Assembly (NCBI GenBank): GCA_000499405.2
Contig: HG738148.1
Location: forward strand, 7,803-71,802
Reading direction: 5' to 3'
DNA: 64,000 bases
From: Onchocerca volvulus
Taxonomy: Eukaryota > Nematoda > Chromadorea > Rhabditida > Onchocercidae
This document shows positions 1 to 13,260 of this stretch, one piece after another. Under the pieces are notes generated by a model. It had not been told where the DNA came from, did not search any database, and saw nothing but the letters and a program-made list of their open reading frames with translations. Each line of letters begins with the position of its first letter. Position 1 is the stretch's first letter. The position numbers and the translations under genes were made by a program.

Positions 1-539
1 GTAGGACTTTATTTGTACTTCATTTTATTCTTCTTATTCAACAAGAAAAATTTTTCATTCCGTTCTTTTTTTTCCGATTCAATACTTTGATACGAAGTTG
101 TGACATGAAAAAGTCTATTCATTCGAGTAATGAATAAATAACAGAATCACATTTCTTAGTCCTCATATAATTAACGTGTGAACTTCCACCTATTATTCAA
201 TCCAAGGATGATCCATATAAAAAGAGGGTTTTCGAGGGCAGCAATATCAGTCCGTTATAAATCAGCGTTTTCAACAAGAACAATCCCTTCTACACTGGTA
301 ATTTTAACGGTGCAGTTTGTTCAACAATAGTTTTGTCAACGTCAGTATTAGTGACAATTCAGCAGGAGACATTGTTAGTATCTTTTATACGTACCGTTTA
401 TTGTTCATTTCATTTTTTACTATTGTAATGACAATATTACCCGAAAAAGCCTATTGCTAACCTTGCAGAGTCATAATAACAAATAGCAATTTCCAGTCCA
501 ATCAATCTACAATCCAAGTCACAAATCGATCAAGATTTT
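1..539. other. left edge, no confident gene
   Basis: No gene is supported here. Positions 60-160 are one copy of a dispersed repeat (see that entry). Positions about 190-420 are less AT-rich than the surroundings. On the minus strand they show two short open stretches in different frames, one of them interrupted by a stop, as expected of a decayed coding fragment. I could not identify the family. Confidence 0.5.
60..160 (+). repeat. dispersed repeat, copy 1 (copies near 3300-3415 and 4262-4345)
   Basis: A T-rich lead, then a block containing AAAAAGTCTAT, GAGTAATGAA and AGAATCACA, recurs with clear divergence at 3300-3415 and more weakly at 4262-4345, all in the same orientation. The first two copies bracket the composite duplicated block at 541-3095. 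No terminal inverted repeats or coding capacity are visible, so the element class is unknown. Confidence 0.5.
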
Positions 540-540
540 T

Positions 541-880
541 TCCCCAACAAATGAAATCTGTTTCAACAATATTATAATCAATATTAGTAATTTATAAAAT
601 CGATTCATCATATGTTTTCCACAATTTTAATCCATGTTTTTGGCCACTAAAGGATTGATAATGACCAGTACATGGCGACGCGGCCTTATTAAGCCGTTGG
701 TTAAATGTGCTGAAAATCGAAAAATCGGTGATCATTTTTCAAATCAATTTTTTATTGCTAACAAATTGTATTAAAATAAAATATTGATCTGTTGTTTTTT
801 TTTTCTTTATTTAGCAACTAATCAAATTGAAGAGTCTCGATTTCCGATATATCATCATTAGTGTATTCAAATTATTTGAA
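541..880 (-). pseudogene. sphingosine kinase exon copy, frameshifted
   Basis: This block aligns along its whole length with 22680-23025, which holds the ATP-binding exon of the sphingosine kinase gene downstream plus parts of both flanking introns. The encoded start (PRRHVLVIINP) is preserved. One G is missing directly after the NP codons, so the copy shifts frame, loses the SGQKHG glycine motif and reaches a stop within seven codons. No other kinase exons lie beside it. Because intron sequence is included, the copy arose at the DNA level and not through mRNA. It sits directly against a copy of zinc-finger flank DNA, an order not found at the source. Confidence 0.85.
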
Positions 881-899
881 AAAAAAAAAAAAAAAACTT

Positions 900-3095
900 G
901 AGTTTTCTCTTTAGTGTGATTCAGTGTCCCAATTTCCAAATTTCCTATTAATTTTTTTTTTTTTGGCGTCGGCAATGACAAGTCCAGTCTTTTTTGTTTG
1001 ATAAATCCAACGATTGTGTTTATTGCAGTTGTGCTTCCTCAAATTGTATGATATTGTCCATCTCAGAATGCGATAAAATTTTGAAATCTTCAAAAAAAAA
1101 AAAAAAAAATGTTTTTCTTTTTTCCCTTCAAAAATTTAATGAACTTAAGATAGTTTGTATGTTGTACAGTTGAATGAAGAAAAAGAAGAAATAAATGAAA
1201 TACATATTGATTGTCAATATTCAAATTAACAGTACGCTGAATGATTGGATGAAAATTGCTTGGTGAAGAATTTTTGTCTAAATAGTATTGAAAAAATAAT
1301 GGTCTAAAATTCATTGTTGTTGAAATATGGCATATCTAACTCAAATTATAAACATAACAAGTTAACCGTACCAAAGATGAGTGAATGAGTGATACTATTT
1401 ATTCAAAAGTTTTTTGCATAATCTGCATAAGTAATGAAGAAATAGTATTGCAACGGAAAGAAACAAACCTATGAAATTGATAAAAAAAAAAAGTTTTATT
1501 TAAAAAATAATGCTTATTTACACGTTTATCTTCAAGTTGTAAAATCTTTCGTATAATATGAAATTCTAAAAAGCGTTTAACATTGCGTAATGTGATAAAT
1601 GAAATAAAGTGAAATTCGCAGGAGAGAAATCGTAAGCCTTGACTGCTGAATACCGAAAAGATCGCACGTATAAATGCTTGTCATTTGGACGTCGCAATCC
1701 ACGTGTATTAGAAGTGATAATTCAACTGTGATAAAAATGATAACCCACATGTGATAATGAGAATATGCAGTCAAATGTTTGCAATCATTGTTTAATCCTT
1801 TATATGAATAAATTTGTTTGAATTACTGCATTGCATTGTTCAAAAATTTATGCAAAGCTTTCATAACATTTTTCATAACTTATTTCATTTCACTTCACTT
1901 TTTCCATATTTTCGAAATTGAGGCGATATTAGTGAGAGGGAAAATTCACAGTGATACATCTCTTGTAATTAATATTTTAATTTATAAATGCCTAAAATGA
2001 TTTCCTCGATTTTTTTTTGCTTGGATTTACAAACTCTTATTTAAAATTAAATTTACTTTATCAAACTTAATTTTCAAAATTTAGTGTATAGTAAATGTAT
2101 AAGTATTATGTATATGTGTAATGTAATTGCAAATACAAATTAATTGTAGTAAAATTGATAAATTTACAATGAATTAAAATATAATTAATAATTGCCAGTA
2201 AGACAGAAATAACAATTTTATATTGATCAAGATTTCAATATCTATTACTTATTAATTCGAAACTTAATATTTGAACTGTTTCATTTCTAGTATTTCATAA
2301 TTTCGTTTATGTATATAATCTGAAAACAAAAGTTTCATTTTTTTTTTTTTTGAGGGAGATTGATTGTTTTTTTCTTGAAGTTCTCTTTCGAACAATTTCG
2401 TACACACAATTCATCCTCTAAATTCTACGCTTTCTAGATTGACATTGCCAAATAGCTTCAATAATGTTAAAAAAAAATTCATACTTGAATAATGATAGAA
2501 TTCTTCGGGGAATTTAATACATGCTGAGAAAGTTAGTAGAAATGTATGATTTTTTTTTTTTGTATTACAATTTTTGTTTTAAAATTTGAAATGAATCAAA
2601 ATGGAAAAAAATTGTTTCTTTTCATTGCCCAGTTTATTATGATGTTCGTTGGAATTCTTCCAAAAATTGCGCAATTTGATTTCTTATCATTTTTGTCGAT
2701 CAAAAAAGCAATTGAAATTGTTCAAATTCTAAGTTTAAATTAGCCAAGTTAATTTGTATTTTTCTCTCATTTAAATAAAAAAATTATGTTTTTTTTTTTT
2801 GGATTTGACAATTAATTCGTATCATTTCAAATCAAGAAAAAGCTCATTATTAATTTCAATTATCAAACATTTATATGGAATTTAAATTAAAGCAAATTTG
2901 AAGATAAAGCTGTGGATATTTCTGTTTAAAAAAAAAATAATAATAGAAATTAAAATAAATAGAACCAGAAAATAGACGTAAAGCAAGATTCATGGATGCC
3001 TTTTTAATGTCATGCCATAATTTTTATTTTATTCTCTAAAATCAATTTCATCCTATTTCATTTTTAAATTGAAAATCATAAAATTTGAAATTACT
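900..3095 (+). repeat. segmental duplication of 16186-18055
   Basis: This block is a diverged direct copy of 16186-18055. Matching landmarks include the stretch around 1540-1720, almost identical to 16920-17110, the stretch 1801-1965 matching 17320-17470, and 2865-3085 matching 17815-18050. The left copy has extra material at about 2330-2850, while the right copy has an internal tandem duplication at about 17152-17430 that the left lacks. The source covers the 5' part and upstream flank of the zinc-finger gene. Confidence 0.8.
906..1062 (-). pseudogene. zinc-finger gene 5' fragment, decayed
   Basis: This is the coding end of the duplicated block. It matches parts of the zinc-finger gene at 16186-16216 and 16419-16485, but roughly 200 bp of the intervening coding sequence, including one copy of the 54 bp internal repeat, is missing and replaced by an A/T-rich joint. 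The fingers themselves (15.72-16.15 kb) are not included. Both copies have an open minus-strand frame containing SYNLRKHN, but in the intact gene the finger-encoding frame is a different one, so that open frame is likely incidental. Confidence 0.65.
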
Positions 3096-6000
3096 GTGCT
3101 GTGCGAAAATTCCAGATAAGAATCAACATAAAATTGTTTAATTCAATTATATTCAATTCATTCATTTTATTTTAATTTTATTTTGAAATTATTTCCAGAA
3201 ATCTTTGCACTACAACAAATTTTTAAAAACTAAGTTTTTTTTTTGCATAAATTGCGCTTTAAATCGCATAATAAAATGAATTTAATAATTTTTTCGCTTT
3301 TTCTTTTTTTCCTTTTCGTTTTTTGATTCCATATTTTGATAAAAAGTTGCGAACAGAAAAAAGTCTATGTATTTGAGTAATGAAAAAAGTAATAGAATCA
3401 CAATCTTGTCATCCTTCGTTTTACTTAAAATTTGGGAACTTTTTTATGGTACAGTAAAAGAGAAAAAAAAAAACGAAGTTTTTTGCTTTGTTTCACTTTT
3501 TATACACCAAATGTGAATTTAAAAATCAAAATATATTTCTACAAACATTCGTCAATTGCCGCAATTTTTGAATATCAATCATTTCCAAATGATCACATTA
3601 CTTTTATTTATTTGTTTGTGGCAATATTTTTCGTTTTTTTTTGTTAATTTAAAAAAAAATATTTCCAATTTTTCACCCAAATAATTAACCTGGAATATAT
3701 TATAGAAAAGTATCTGAAATAATTTATTCATTTATCAATGTAATTATTATCGATCTTGAATAAAATAAGTTATTAATGCAAAGGATGAATTAAGAGTGGA
3801 CAAGGCTATCGAATTTTTCAGTTCCAAAAAAAAAAAAAAGAAAGAATGACAAGCAATTTGAACTAACGAAGCGAAAAACGATTGACGAAAGAAAGTTTTA
3901 GGAAAAAAGAAAAACATTTTCTGATATGACAGATTTTTTTAAGAAACTTTATTGAAATATTTGAAACGCCTAATGCTAATTTATCCTGGTGACAAGCTAT
4001 TCAATTATTTCGTACACAATAAACGTTTGAAATTGAAATGTGCAAGAAATTTAAGTAGATATACGAAGTATATTTATGGTCTATATTGACAAAAAACTAT
4101 TAGTTTCCATTTCCATCAGCATATTTCGCAAAGTTTTTAATTTCTAAAATTATTCGTTACTTTGGTTTACAAAAGTTAAAACATGTCAATTTCAATATTT
4201 TTTATCATTTTTTTAAAAATAATTATTCATAATTTAGCAAAATAAAGCCTGTTTTTCACGTTTCTTTTTGCATATTTAATAAGAATTTCTGGCATGAAAA
4301 AGTTATCACTTTAATCAAATAATGAATAAATTAATAATATTATTGGATTAAATAATAATATTATGGTGAAAGATTAAATAATGCCATAAAGCAATGAATA
4401 TAAATACGTTAAAAAAAAAAATTGTTTATGCTCATGCATATTTCCTTCGATTATAATTATAATTTTCAATTTTTCTTAATCGAAAAACTTCATTTCATAT
4501 TTTATCCCTTCATTGGTATCGGATTATTTCAATTAATTTAAAAATTAGTAAGATATCGGAATTTGTTAAAACTTTCGTGCTTTCCTTGATTTTATGAACC
4601 TAATAATTTGTATTTTTGCAAGTTTAAAAAGGAGAAAAAAAAAACTAAAATTAAACAAAAATATATATATATATCAATAAATTATCAATGATTTAACTGT
4701 TTGTTTTTCATACATGTAAAATTCAACTTTAAAAATAATAATAATCATTGTTTACTCTTTCGTTATTTCAATTTTACAATTAAATTAAATAATTGAAATT
4801 TATTCATTGATATTAAACAAAAATTATTTGTGCATAAAAACAGGTTCTATTTGTAGTCACAAGCAATAGCAGACATTTCATCAATTTATCATTATTTTCA
4901 TTTAATTCAACTAAAATAGAGCAAACGGAAATCCATTTTTCATCCAAATTATCGATTAATTCAACTTTATATTTCTTATTTTAGGTTACAAGAAATTTCC
5001 CTTTTTCTTTTTTTTTTTTCGTTTTCTTTATCTAAATCATTCTGAATTTTTTATTCAGCTTTTTACCGAATATTTAAAATTTTTCCCGCCTAAATTTCTT
5101 TTCATCAATTTAAATTTCGATTGTTGAAATGTTAACATAGTGATAGTTATGTAAACATAAACATCACATGCAAACAGCCCCTGTATACATTATATATTTT
5201 TATACATTATTACATAAAATTAATTGTAGTAGAAAATTTCGATGATTATGAATAAAACGTTGATATTCAAGACAATTTTGATTTCTTTTTATCTTTTTTT
5301 TGCGACGAATATTTGATTGATTGCGACAATTTTGTTTATTCATGAAAAGAGAAAAGTAAAAAGTTCAACATATGACAGTAGTAGAATGATGTTTTCCATT
5401 CGATCAGATTGAAAAAAAGATGGTAGCAAAGACAGGAAATTGATTTTATGCCAAAAATGATGTAAACATAGATATAAATAATGAAGTGTAAATACCATTC
5501 GTATAGCACTTAATTATTCTATTTACGAAAATTGATATTATGTACATAATGCGAATTAAAAGCATATTTCATTTCAATTTTCACTAACTCTAACATCATC
5601 TAATATTAATCATTAATTAGTTTACTTTGTGTTGGTTAAATTTTCCATTCCTTTGAATTGAAAATTTAATTAGATATGAAGCAAACTTTACTCTTCACTA
5701 TCTAAGATTAATGATATAAATGAGAATTTCTGTTTTTTTTTTTTGTTTTTTGTTTTCTTTTTTTTCGAATCTTAAATTTGATGGAGCTAAATAGTAAAGT
5801 TGTTAGATTTCAGAATGAACAGTTGTTAGAGTAATAACAAAAAGTCTTTAAAAGCTTTCAATTTAAACTCTTCATAAATTTAAGAAGTGTAGCAAAATAA
5901 AGAGAAAGAATTTAATATTCTAGTATTTCTTCAACTTTTTTTCATTTGCTAATTTATTATCATTGTTAATTACTAATTATAATAATATTAATGATTAATA

Positions 6001-6687
6001 AGTCATAATGATGATAATAATATCGAAATGCTTTCGTTAATTAGTGCTTATTTTTATTTCAATATTATTTCAATGATTATTTTAATATTATTACAATTGA
6101 AATTGTCCATATATGATAATTTTCGTGATGTGATAATTTTCGAATGATAAATATCGATTTTTTGGAGCTAATTTATTAGAAATTATGATTTTAATATTTG
6201 AATTTTACATTAAAAAATTACATGGATACTGAGATTTATATGTTTGTTTCAATGTTATTCAATCCGGCATGATGTTTTTTCATATAATAGGAAAAAAAAA
6301 AAACCGATTAAAATGAATGGCTTAGTTGAAAGTAATCTATTAAGGATAGCTAATTGTCAAATTTCATCAATTTTTTCAATTCGATCTTTCAATTTTAATT
6401 TCATTTGTCTTTCCTTCATTTTAAAAATTTTAATTAATCTATTTATTTTAATCGATTTTTCCTATTTTAAAAAATAGGGTGATAATGGTGATAAGAAAAA
6501 AAGTTTTTCATTTTATGTATTCCGGGGGCGAATTGTCATAATTGAATTGTTGAAAGAAAGGGAAGAGAAAGAGTAAAACGATGGTACCTTTCAAATTATG
6601 CCCCTCTTCCATTTCTCATTTATGAATTCCACCTTCCGTCAAATGTCCGATAAAATACCTTTGTAAATTGTGTGATTGAAAAAGGAT

Positions 6688-6783
6688 ATGTATGTGTGTA
6701 TGTGTGTATGTGTGTATGTGTGTAGGTGTGTATGTGTGTATGCGTGTATGCGTGTGTATGTGTGTATGTATGTGTGTGTGTGT
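6688..6783 (+). repeat. TGTG/TATG microsatellite
   Basis: About twelve units of a TGTGTATG-type motif in tandem, with a few units changed to TGCG or TAGG. A simple-sequence tract with no gene around it. Confidence 0.9.
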
Positions 6784-7264
6784 ACTCCTTAAAAATTCAA
6801 CAAATCAAATCCTTTAGTTATACTATTTATTGTGTTTAATGTGTGTACAACACAATATGCATGAATAGATACATATATATTGATAATGATTGATATCTTT
6901 TTCTTATCTTTTTGTTTCCAAAAAAAAAAAGAAAGAAAGAAATTAATCAAATCTTTTTTTTTAAACAAAGCATTTTTTTTTGAATTTTAATCACTATAAT
7001 AAGTAAACTTTTGAAATATATTTCATTCTTCCTCCTACATTTGTTACACTTTAACGTATATTATCGATTTTTACGGTATAATTTTTTTTTTTCTTCCTTT
7101 GACAAATTTTTTTGAAAAAAATTANTTTTTTTTTTTTTTTTTTTAACTCTCTTTTTCTTTTTTTATATGTGTTTGTGTGTTGTTTATAATCATTTGATGG
7201 AAATTGTTTTAGAAGAAGCTTTTTTTTTCTTTCTTTCAAGAAAAAGTTATCAAATGAATTAAAT

Positions 7265-7402
7265 AAAAATAGTTTTATAAGGATTAAAATAGAAATTTTA
7301 TAATGATTAAAATGATTAAAAATTTTATAATGATTTTCAAAAAATGATTAAAAATTTTATAATGATTAAAACGATTAGAAATTTTATAATGATTAAAATA
7401 GT
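7265..7402 (+). repeat. degenerate AT-rich tandem repeat
   Basis: Five to six imperfect units built on the motif AAATTTTATAATGATTAAAA, of roughly 25-35 bp, in direct tandem. Confidence 0.7.
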
Positions 7403-8758
7403 GATTTGGATTCGTTTAAGCGATGATTATGATAAGTGTTTTTAACAAATTTAAACATTTAATGAATAAATAAAATGAATTTTCTCATATGTAAACAGCA
7501 ATTAGCAGCAATTTTCTTTTACTTAATTTTTTAATTTGATAAATAAAACGATATTTTCTTTCTTTTTCTTTTTTTTTCAAGCATTTTTAATATCAAAATT
7601 TTGCAATATTTAAATATTTATTATTTACGAAAAATTTCTAATAATACTGATAATTTTCATTTTTCATATTTTTTGATTTGTTGACTGCTTAAAATACATA
7701 ATCAAATAATCGATCAATAGCATTTAACGATACTTTTGTAATTTATTTTAAAGCATTTGACAAATATATGTATATTCCATTCTTATTTCTAAATCATAAA
7801 TAGAAGACATTAAAATTACATTTTACTTAAATATTTTTGAGTTTTTTCCGTTTTTTTTAAATTTTTATTATTTTACAAAAATATGCAACGTTTATCTTCA
7901 TTATACATTAATTGCAATAATTTTTAATTTAAAAAATTGAAAGTCCAAGTTACTTTATTTTGAAAGAAACTTTTAATTTGTTTATATCTTTTATTAATAC
8001 TCAACGGATTCTTAATTATTTTAATTGTTACAAATTCAATTAATTTTCGCAAAATTTACCAATTTTTTCGAATCGATATTTCGAGATTTCATTATTAAAA
8101 TCATAAATCTATATGATTGTTTTGTGGATTAACCTCTTTCTTTTAATTCGTTACCACTTCACACTTTCCTATAATTGTTCAATTATTTCATCTCATCTTG
8201 TCAATTCATATTTTTCAAATCGATCGATCGATTCGTCCTCCCATTGTTCAACTTGGTAATTCGTCTTGAAATACTGCCAATATTTGATTTTTCATAGAAT
8301 TTGAAATTTATCCTTTTCTGAAAATTAATTTTCAATAAAATATTCGATAAAAATGTTAGTTTTACAATGTGTAATAGTTTGGATACACATTATTTCACAG
8401 AATCTTAATTTCTACATAAAATAATTCTTTTATAATTAAAATATTTTTCATCACGCTCAGTATTGATTAATTTATTTCCTAAAGCATCTAATTAATTTAA
8501 GCTTTCTATTAATTAAATATATCTATTCCTTCATCATTGTATAATTCCAAAAAAAATTAATTTTAATCTTGTTTTTTATTTTTCTATTTTCTATTTTTAA
8601 TAGAATTTATCCATCCACATTAATTCAACTTTCTTACAGAAAAAAAAAAGAATTAGACTAATCTTGACAAAGTTGATGAAAAAGATTGACATGAATAAGT
8701 TGACAAATAAAATTAATTAATATAAATAAAGATGGCGAAAAAATAGAAATAAAGTAGG

Positions 8759-8810
8759 GCCTAAGCCTAAGCCTAAGCCTGAGCCTAAGCCTAAGCCTAA
8801 GCCTAAGCCT
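8759..8810 (+). repeat. interstitial telomeric repeat (GCCTAA)n
   Basis: About 8.7 consecutive GCCTAA units, one of them changed to GCCTGA. This is the complement of TTAGGC, the canonical nematode telomere repeat. On the plus strand it has the orientation expected at a left chromosome end, with the gene-rich DNA to its right being the internal side. The DNA to its left is gene-poor and carries decayed duplicates. Confidence 0.95.
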
Positions 8811-9992
8811 TCATTCTAAAAGGGAAATCATTCCGGATCGAATAATTTGCTTATTTTTCTTATTTTTATCAAATTAGTTAGCCAGTTTTGCGATATATTT
8901 ACATAACATTTTACATTTTATTTCTTCTATTTATTTATTTAATTGTGTACTATTTAATTGCATAGCTAATAAATCTATTTATTTATTTGCTCTGCTATTT
9001 ATATATTCAAACATTTATAATTTATACTTTGTTTATTTGCAATCTTTAGCAACATTTATTGCTTATTTGCTCAGTAAAATGCATTTAATTACACTTATTG
9101 TCCATTAATTTTTATTTACATGCTTGATTATTTGTTCATTTTATCGATTTAATTGTTTGCATAAATTATTCATTTATTTGTTTACTATTTTTTTTTTTTT
9201 CTTACAAGAAAAATACATCACAATAGCGATATTGAAATAATTTGAATTTCTTAGAGTTTTGTTGAAAATATTTGATTCGATGATTAAAGATCAAAAAAAT
9301 TTTTAAAAAACAAAAGTTTTTCTACTTTTTTTTTTTCTATTTGCAAATTTTTTTTCATTTTTAACGAGTACGGAAAAGGAATAAAAAGAGATGATTATTA
9401 AAAAGAATTGAAATCTAATATATTCATTCATCGAATTTCAAATGAATTTCTGGAAAATTTCCAAATTATAAAGTTGTTTTTTTGATTTATTTATGGTTTA
9501 ATTTGTAATCATTCCATTATTAAACAAAAAAATGTTCACTTAATGAATAGATTTAGAAGGATGATTGACTGATAACTTTTTCTTTCTTGTTTTCATTTTT
9601 ATCGTTTAAAAAGATCAAAGGAAAAAAAAAACTCTTTATAATCTTTCGAAAAATAGACGATTTTAGAAGATATATTAATTAATTAGTCTCTAAGGACATT
9701 TTTAAGTTTCCTCAAACTTGCAAAATTTTCTTGTTTATTATCGAAATATTATTTATTCTTTTCTTTTTTTATTTTCAACAAAATTTTATAAATATATATG
9801 TATGTATATATTTATTCATTTGTTTGTTATTTGTCCATTTATATTTGTATTTATATTTTTCCTAGTATTTTGGCACACATTTTATTTATTAAAAATGAAA
9901 ATATTGATTAAATTAATTTTCTTTTTTTATAGAAATATCAGTGATTCGTTCATTTGTAACAATTTTTGTTGAAAAAATAAAAATTTGAAACG
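8811..9992. other. AT-rich intergenic DNA
   Basis: No gene, RNA or ordered repeat recognised. It probably contains the promoter and 5' UTR of the gene starting at 9993. Confidence 0.5.
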
Positions 9993-12900
9993 ATGGGCAC
10001 AATGGACAAAGGAAAAAGTTTCAAATGGCAGGTACAAAAATGATTTTAATTTTTATGATACAATATGAAAAATAAAACTTCAAATTTTATGATAGTTATT
10101 AAGGAAAAGAAGGAGTTAGAATTTTATTCTAAATTTAAATTAAGAATGAAAATTTTCTCCTCAGCATAAATTAAATTCAAATATCTCAATTTTTTTTTGT
10201 TTTTTTTTTTCGTAAATAAAAAAAAAATGATTTTATTTCAGATGTCATCAATGGTTGATAAGGTACGTCGTGGTGTAGCAAAAACAATACAAGCAGCTTC
10301 TGAAGGTGAAGTATTTGATACATTACCAGATTGTGATATTCTTGGAATAAGTAATCGATTTACGATCAAAATTTTACCTTCTGATGAGTAAGTTATTCAA
10401 AAAATTTTTTAAATTCTTTTTCAGGTACTTTAATTTCCTAAAATGATTTCAACCAATAGATTTGCAAAAAATATTAAAATAAAAATAATTGGAAATTTTT
10501 TTGAACAAGAATTTTGATTAAATTTTTGATTTATTAGTTTTTTTCTCAAGTTAGCAATATTCTTCATTAATTATAGTTTAATAAGATTATATAAGTTATC
10601 GGAACATTTGCTCCCAGCATATAATTATCATATAATTGATAATTATCATTTTATTATGAAAAACTATTCCATAAATTCTGATTTAAATTGAAAATTACTT
10701 CTTTAACACATTTTAATTTTAAGATTTATTTAATTTTATTGTTCAGTAATGCTAAAAATTTTTAGCGATATGATTGTTTTTATTCCATTGTTTTTTCGAT
10801 TTCTTTATAAAATATGTTTCCAAAAATAGTAAAATAATTGCGGAAAATAATTAAATAGGTTAGATTGTGAAAAATAATTAAATAGGTTAGATTGGGGAAA
10901 ATAATTAAATAGATTAGATTGTGGAAAATAATTAAGTAAGTTAAACTAATGATTTATTAGCTCCAAAAATGGATAAATTATGGATTGAGAAAAAAGTAAA
11001 AGAAAGCCAGCTAGAAAAAATTTGAATAAGAGATGAATTCGATAAGATTTATGAATTAATTTCTCTATTTTTCAATCAAATTATTTTAACTTTTTTCTTT
11101 TTTTTTTAAATTTACATGTAAACAAATGACTTATAAATCGGCCATCTATGATAAATAATCTGAAATTTCTCATTTCTAAATTTTCGCTACTTATTCAAAC
11201 AATGATTTAGAAAACCGTATTAGAATTGCAAAAAATTACGTAATTTTTTTTTCCTTGCCTGTTATTTCAGAATCTTTTGAATTAAATAGGAGAAATGGTA
11301 CCAGCAAAAAGTTTCATTTTTCAGATTAAAGCCTTCTGCGTCCAATTTCACACCGATTCATCTTGTTATTAAGGATAAAAAAGGTAATCGTCAAATTGCC
11401 TTTAATTGTGAAATGATCGCTGCTCAAGGTGTTGTAGTTAAAACATTACGAGGTAGTACTGTAATGGAAATACGACTTCCGGATAATTCGCAAAATTCCA
11501 TCGGTAAAATTCTACATCCTGCTGGATCAACCCTATATAAGGTACATCATGTATTTTGATTGTATTTTGATTTATTAAGATTAACAATAATAACAAAAAG
11601 TTAAAGTCCGAAAATTAACAAAAAAAAAGAAAAAAATGTTCGTATAGTTATTTGAAAATTTAAAATTTTTGCATCAATCATAGATGTAAGATTTTGAACA
11701 AATTTTCAAATTTTTATATTTCAAAAGAAAAAATTCATGGATATCTTATGCTTTGTAAAATATAAATATACTGGATAATAAATTTTTTGTTTAGATTGAA
11801 CAAATAAAATCTCAGTCAGGTGATCGAAAATTCGTAATTTTAAAATTCGGCGAACCATTCATGAATATTGTTAATACACCGATCACACAAGTAATGAAAT
11901 TAATTTTTAGCATTTGATCAAAATTTTATTATTTTATTCTATCAGTCAATTTTTTGTATTAAATTAGATTACCGTATATGTGATTTTTATTGCTGTTAAA
12001 GTATAATGCTGATGAATAGCATTATTGATCGGTTTCTAGGATTTTAATGAAATTAGAGTATTTCCTAAGCGATGATTACTTTACTACTTCAATTCTGCAT
12101 AATTAACAATTACGGACTTTTTTTCTTCGATGTATTGATTGAATTTTCCGATGTACGATTTAGCATCAATAGTATCACAAAAAATAAAAATAAAATATAT
12201 CTTTAAATTTTCAAATTAAATCCCAATTAGTTGGAAAGTAAAAAATCGATTTTATCAACAACAGCTTTATTCGAAATATAAATCGATCCTAAGTTTTTTC
12301 CAAAAGAATTTTATGCAAAACATGATGAAGAAATTAGCAAGCAAACTGTGTCAAGAGTAATTCGATCATCTTAATGATGTGGTTTTCTTTTTTTCTTCTT
12401 TTTAAAAAATAAAATTTAAAAAAAAAATTTTTTTATTTCTATTCTAGATTTTTGGATCATTCAGCAATATATTGCAATATTTTTACCTCATTAATGCTAA
12501 CCAAGCGTTGGAATTTTTCAACTTAAACAATCGAAGGATTGGTTTTTTGAGGCCCTCATACTTTTCAACAGCTAAATCTGTCATTATTAATTACAGGTTT
12601 AAATTATCATTTATTAAAATTTGACAAGGAATTGAATAAAATTCAATCATATTGAAATTTGACAAAAGATTGAATTTTATTCAATCTTTATTTATTTATT
12701 TTTTTTAAGAATTAAAAGAAATTTTTAAGAATTGATATTTTCCTTTTTTTTTTTTATTAGAATTGTTTGTTTTTTTTCCTTTTTGTTAGATTAAATTTTT
12801 ATTTGCAAAATAATATGATATAATATTCATTTTTTGTGCAAAAATACTAATTAATTAATGAAGAATCTCTTGTAATTCCCAGAATTTTAAAAACTATACC

Positions 12901-13260
12901 TGATAAGAGAAAAATTACCACGAAAAATTGATATTTTGTAATTTGTCATGCAGATTTGTATTTTTTATATTCCGTCAAATAATGCCAAAAATCAGATTTG
13001 ACGAATAAAATTCATTCTTCATTCTCAAATTTTTTAAAATTTTAAGATGAACCGAAAATCGTAGTTTTAATTTTATAAATTCAAATTTCAAAAAGAAAAA
13101 GGATTTTTTTTTATTTAATTTTTTAAATTTCATCATTTTTTTTAGTAATGAAACAACAGCAATTCAAGAACGAGCTGCTATGCTAGGTGCAAGCATATTG
13201 TTTCTAATTGTTGCTGTTCGACCAGAATATGGTACCATGCTCCAGAATACACTCCACTAA
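9993..13260 (+). CDS. tubby-C/scramblase-like fold protein, putative
   Basis: Six exons join in frame with GT/AG borders: 9993-10031, 10242-10387, 11325-11541, 11795-11890, 12448-12596 and 13146-13260, giving about 253 residues. The start codon follows a short A-rich leader; a second Met opens exon 2. Exons 3-6 encode a run of short beta-type segments (HLVIKDKKGNRQIAFN, IGKILHPAGSTLYK, RRIGFLRPSYF) and a final hydrophobic stretch (MLGASILFLIVAV) near residues 225-245. Strands followed by a buried C-terminal hydrophobic helix are the layout of the tubby C-terminal/LURP-one/phospholipid-scramblase fold. That assignment is inference from pattern only; the gene could also be a nematode-specific family. 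Two direct Mets at the start of exons 1 and 2 leave the true start slightly uncertain. Confidence 0.7.
10841..10946 (+). repeat. intronic tandem repeat, about 28 bp unit
   Basis: Four imperfect units of the form GAAAATAATTAAATAGGTTA plus GATTG in the second intron of the gene at 9993-13260. Confidence 0.8.

Larger units (their letters stand above)
3096..8758. other. 5.7 kb gene-poor AT-rich stretch
   Basis: Apart from the repeat copies, the TG-rich microsatellite and the degenerate tandem array listed separately, I see only A/T-rich sequence with short chance open frames lacking splice signals or recognisable domains. A single N at 7125 lies beside a long T run, a likely assembly break at a homopolymer. 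Confidence 0.6.

Noticed and set aside
6688..6783. TG-rich tract as a second telomere-like block
   Set aside because: The motif TGTGTATG is an ordinary microsatellite and is unrelated to TTAGGC.
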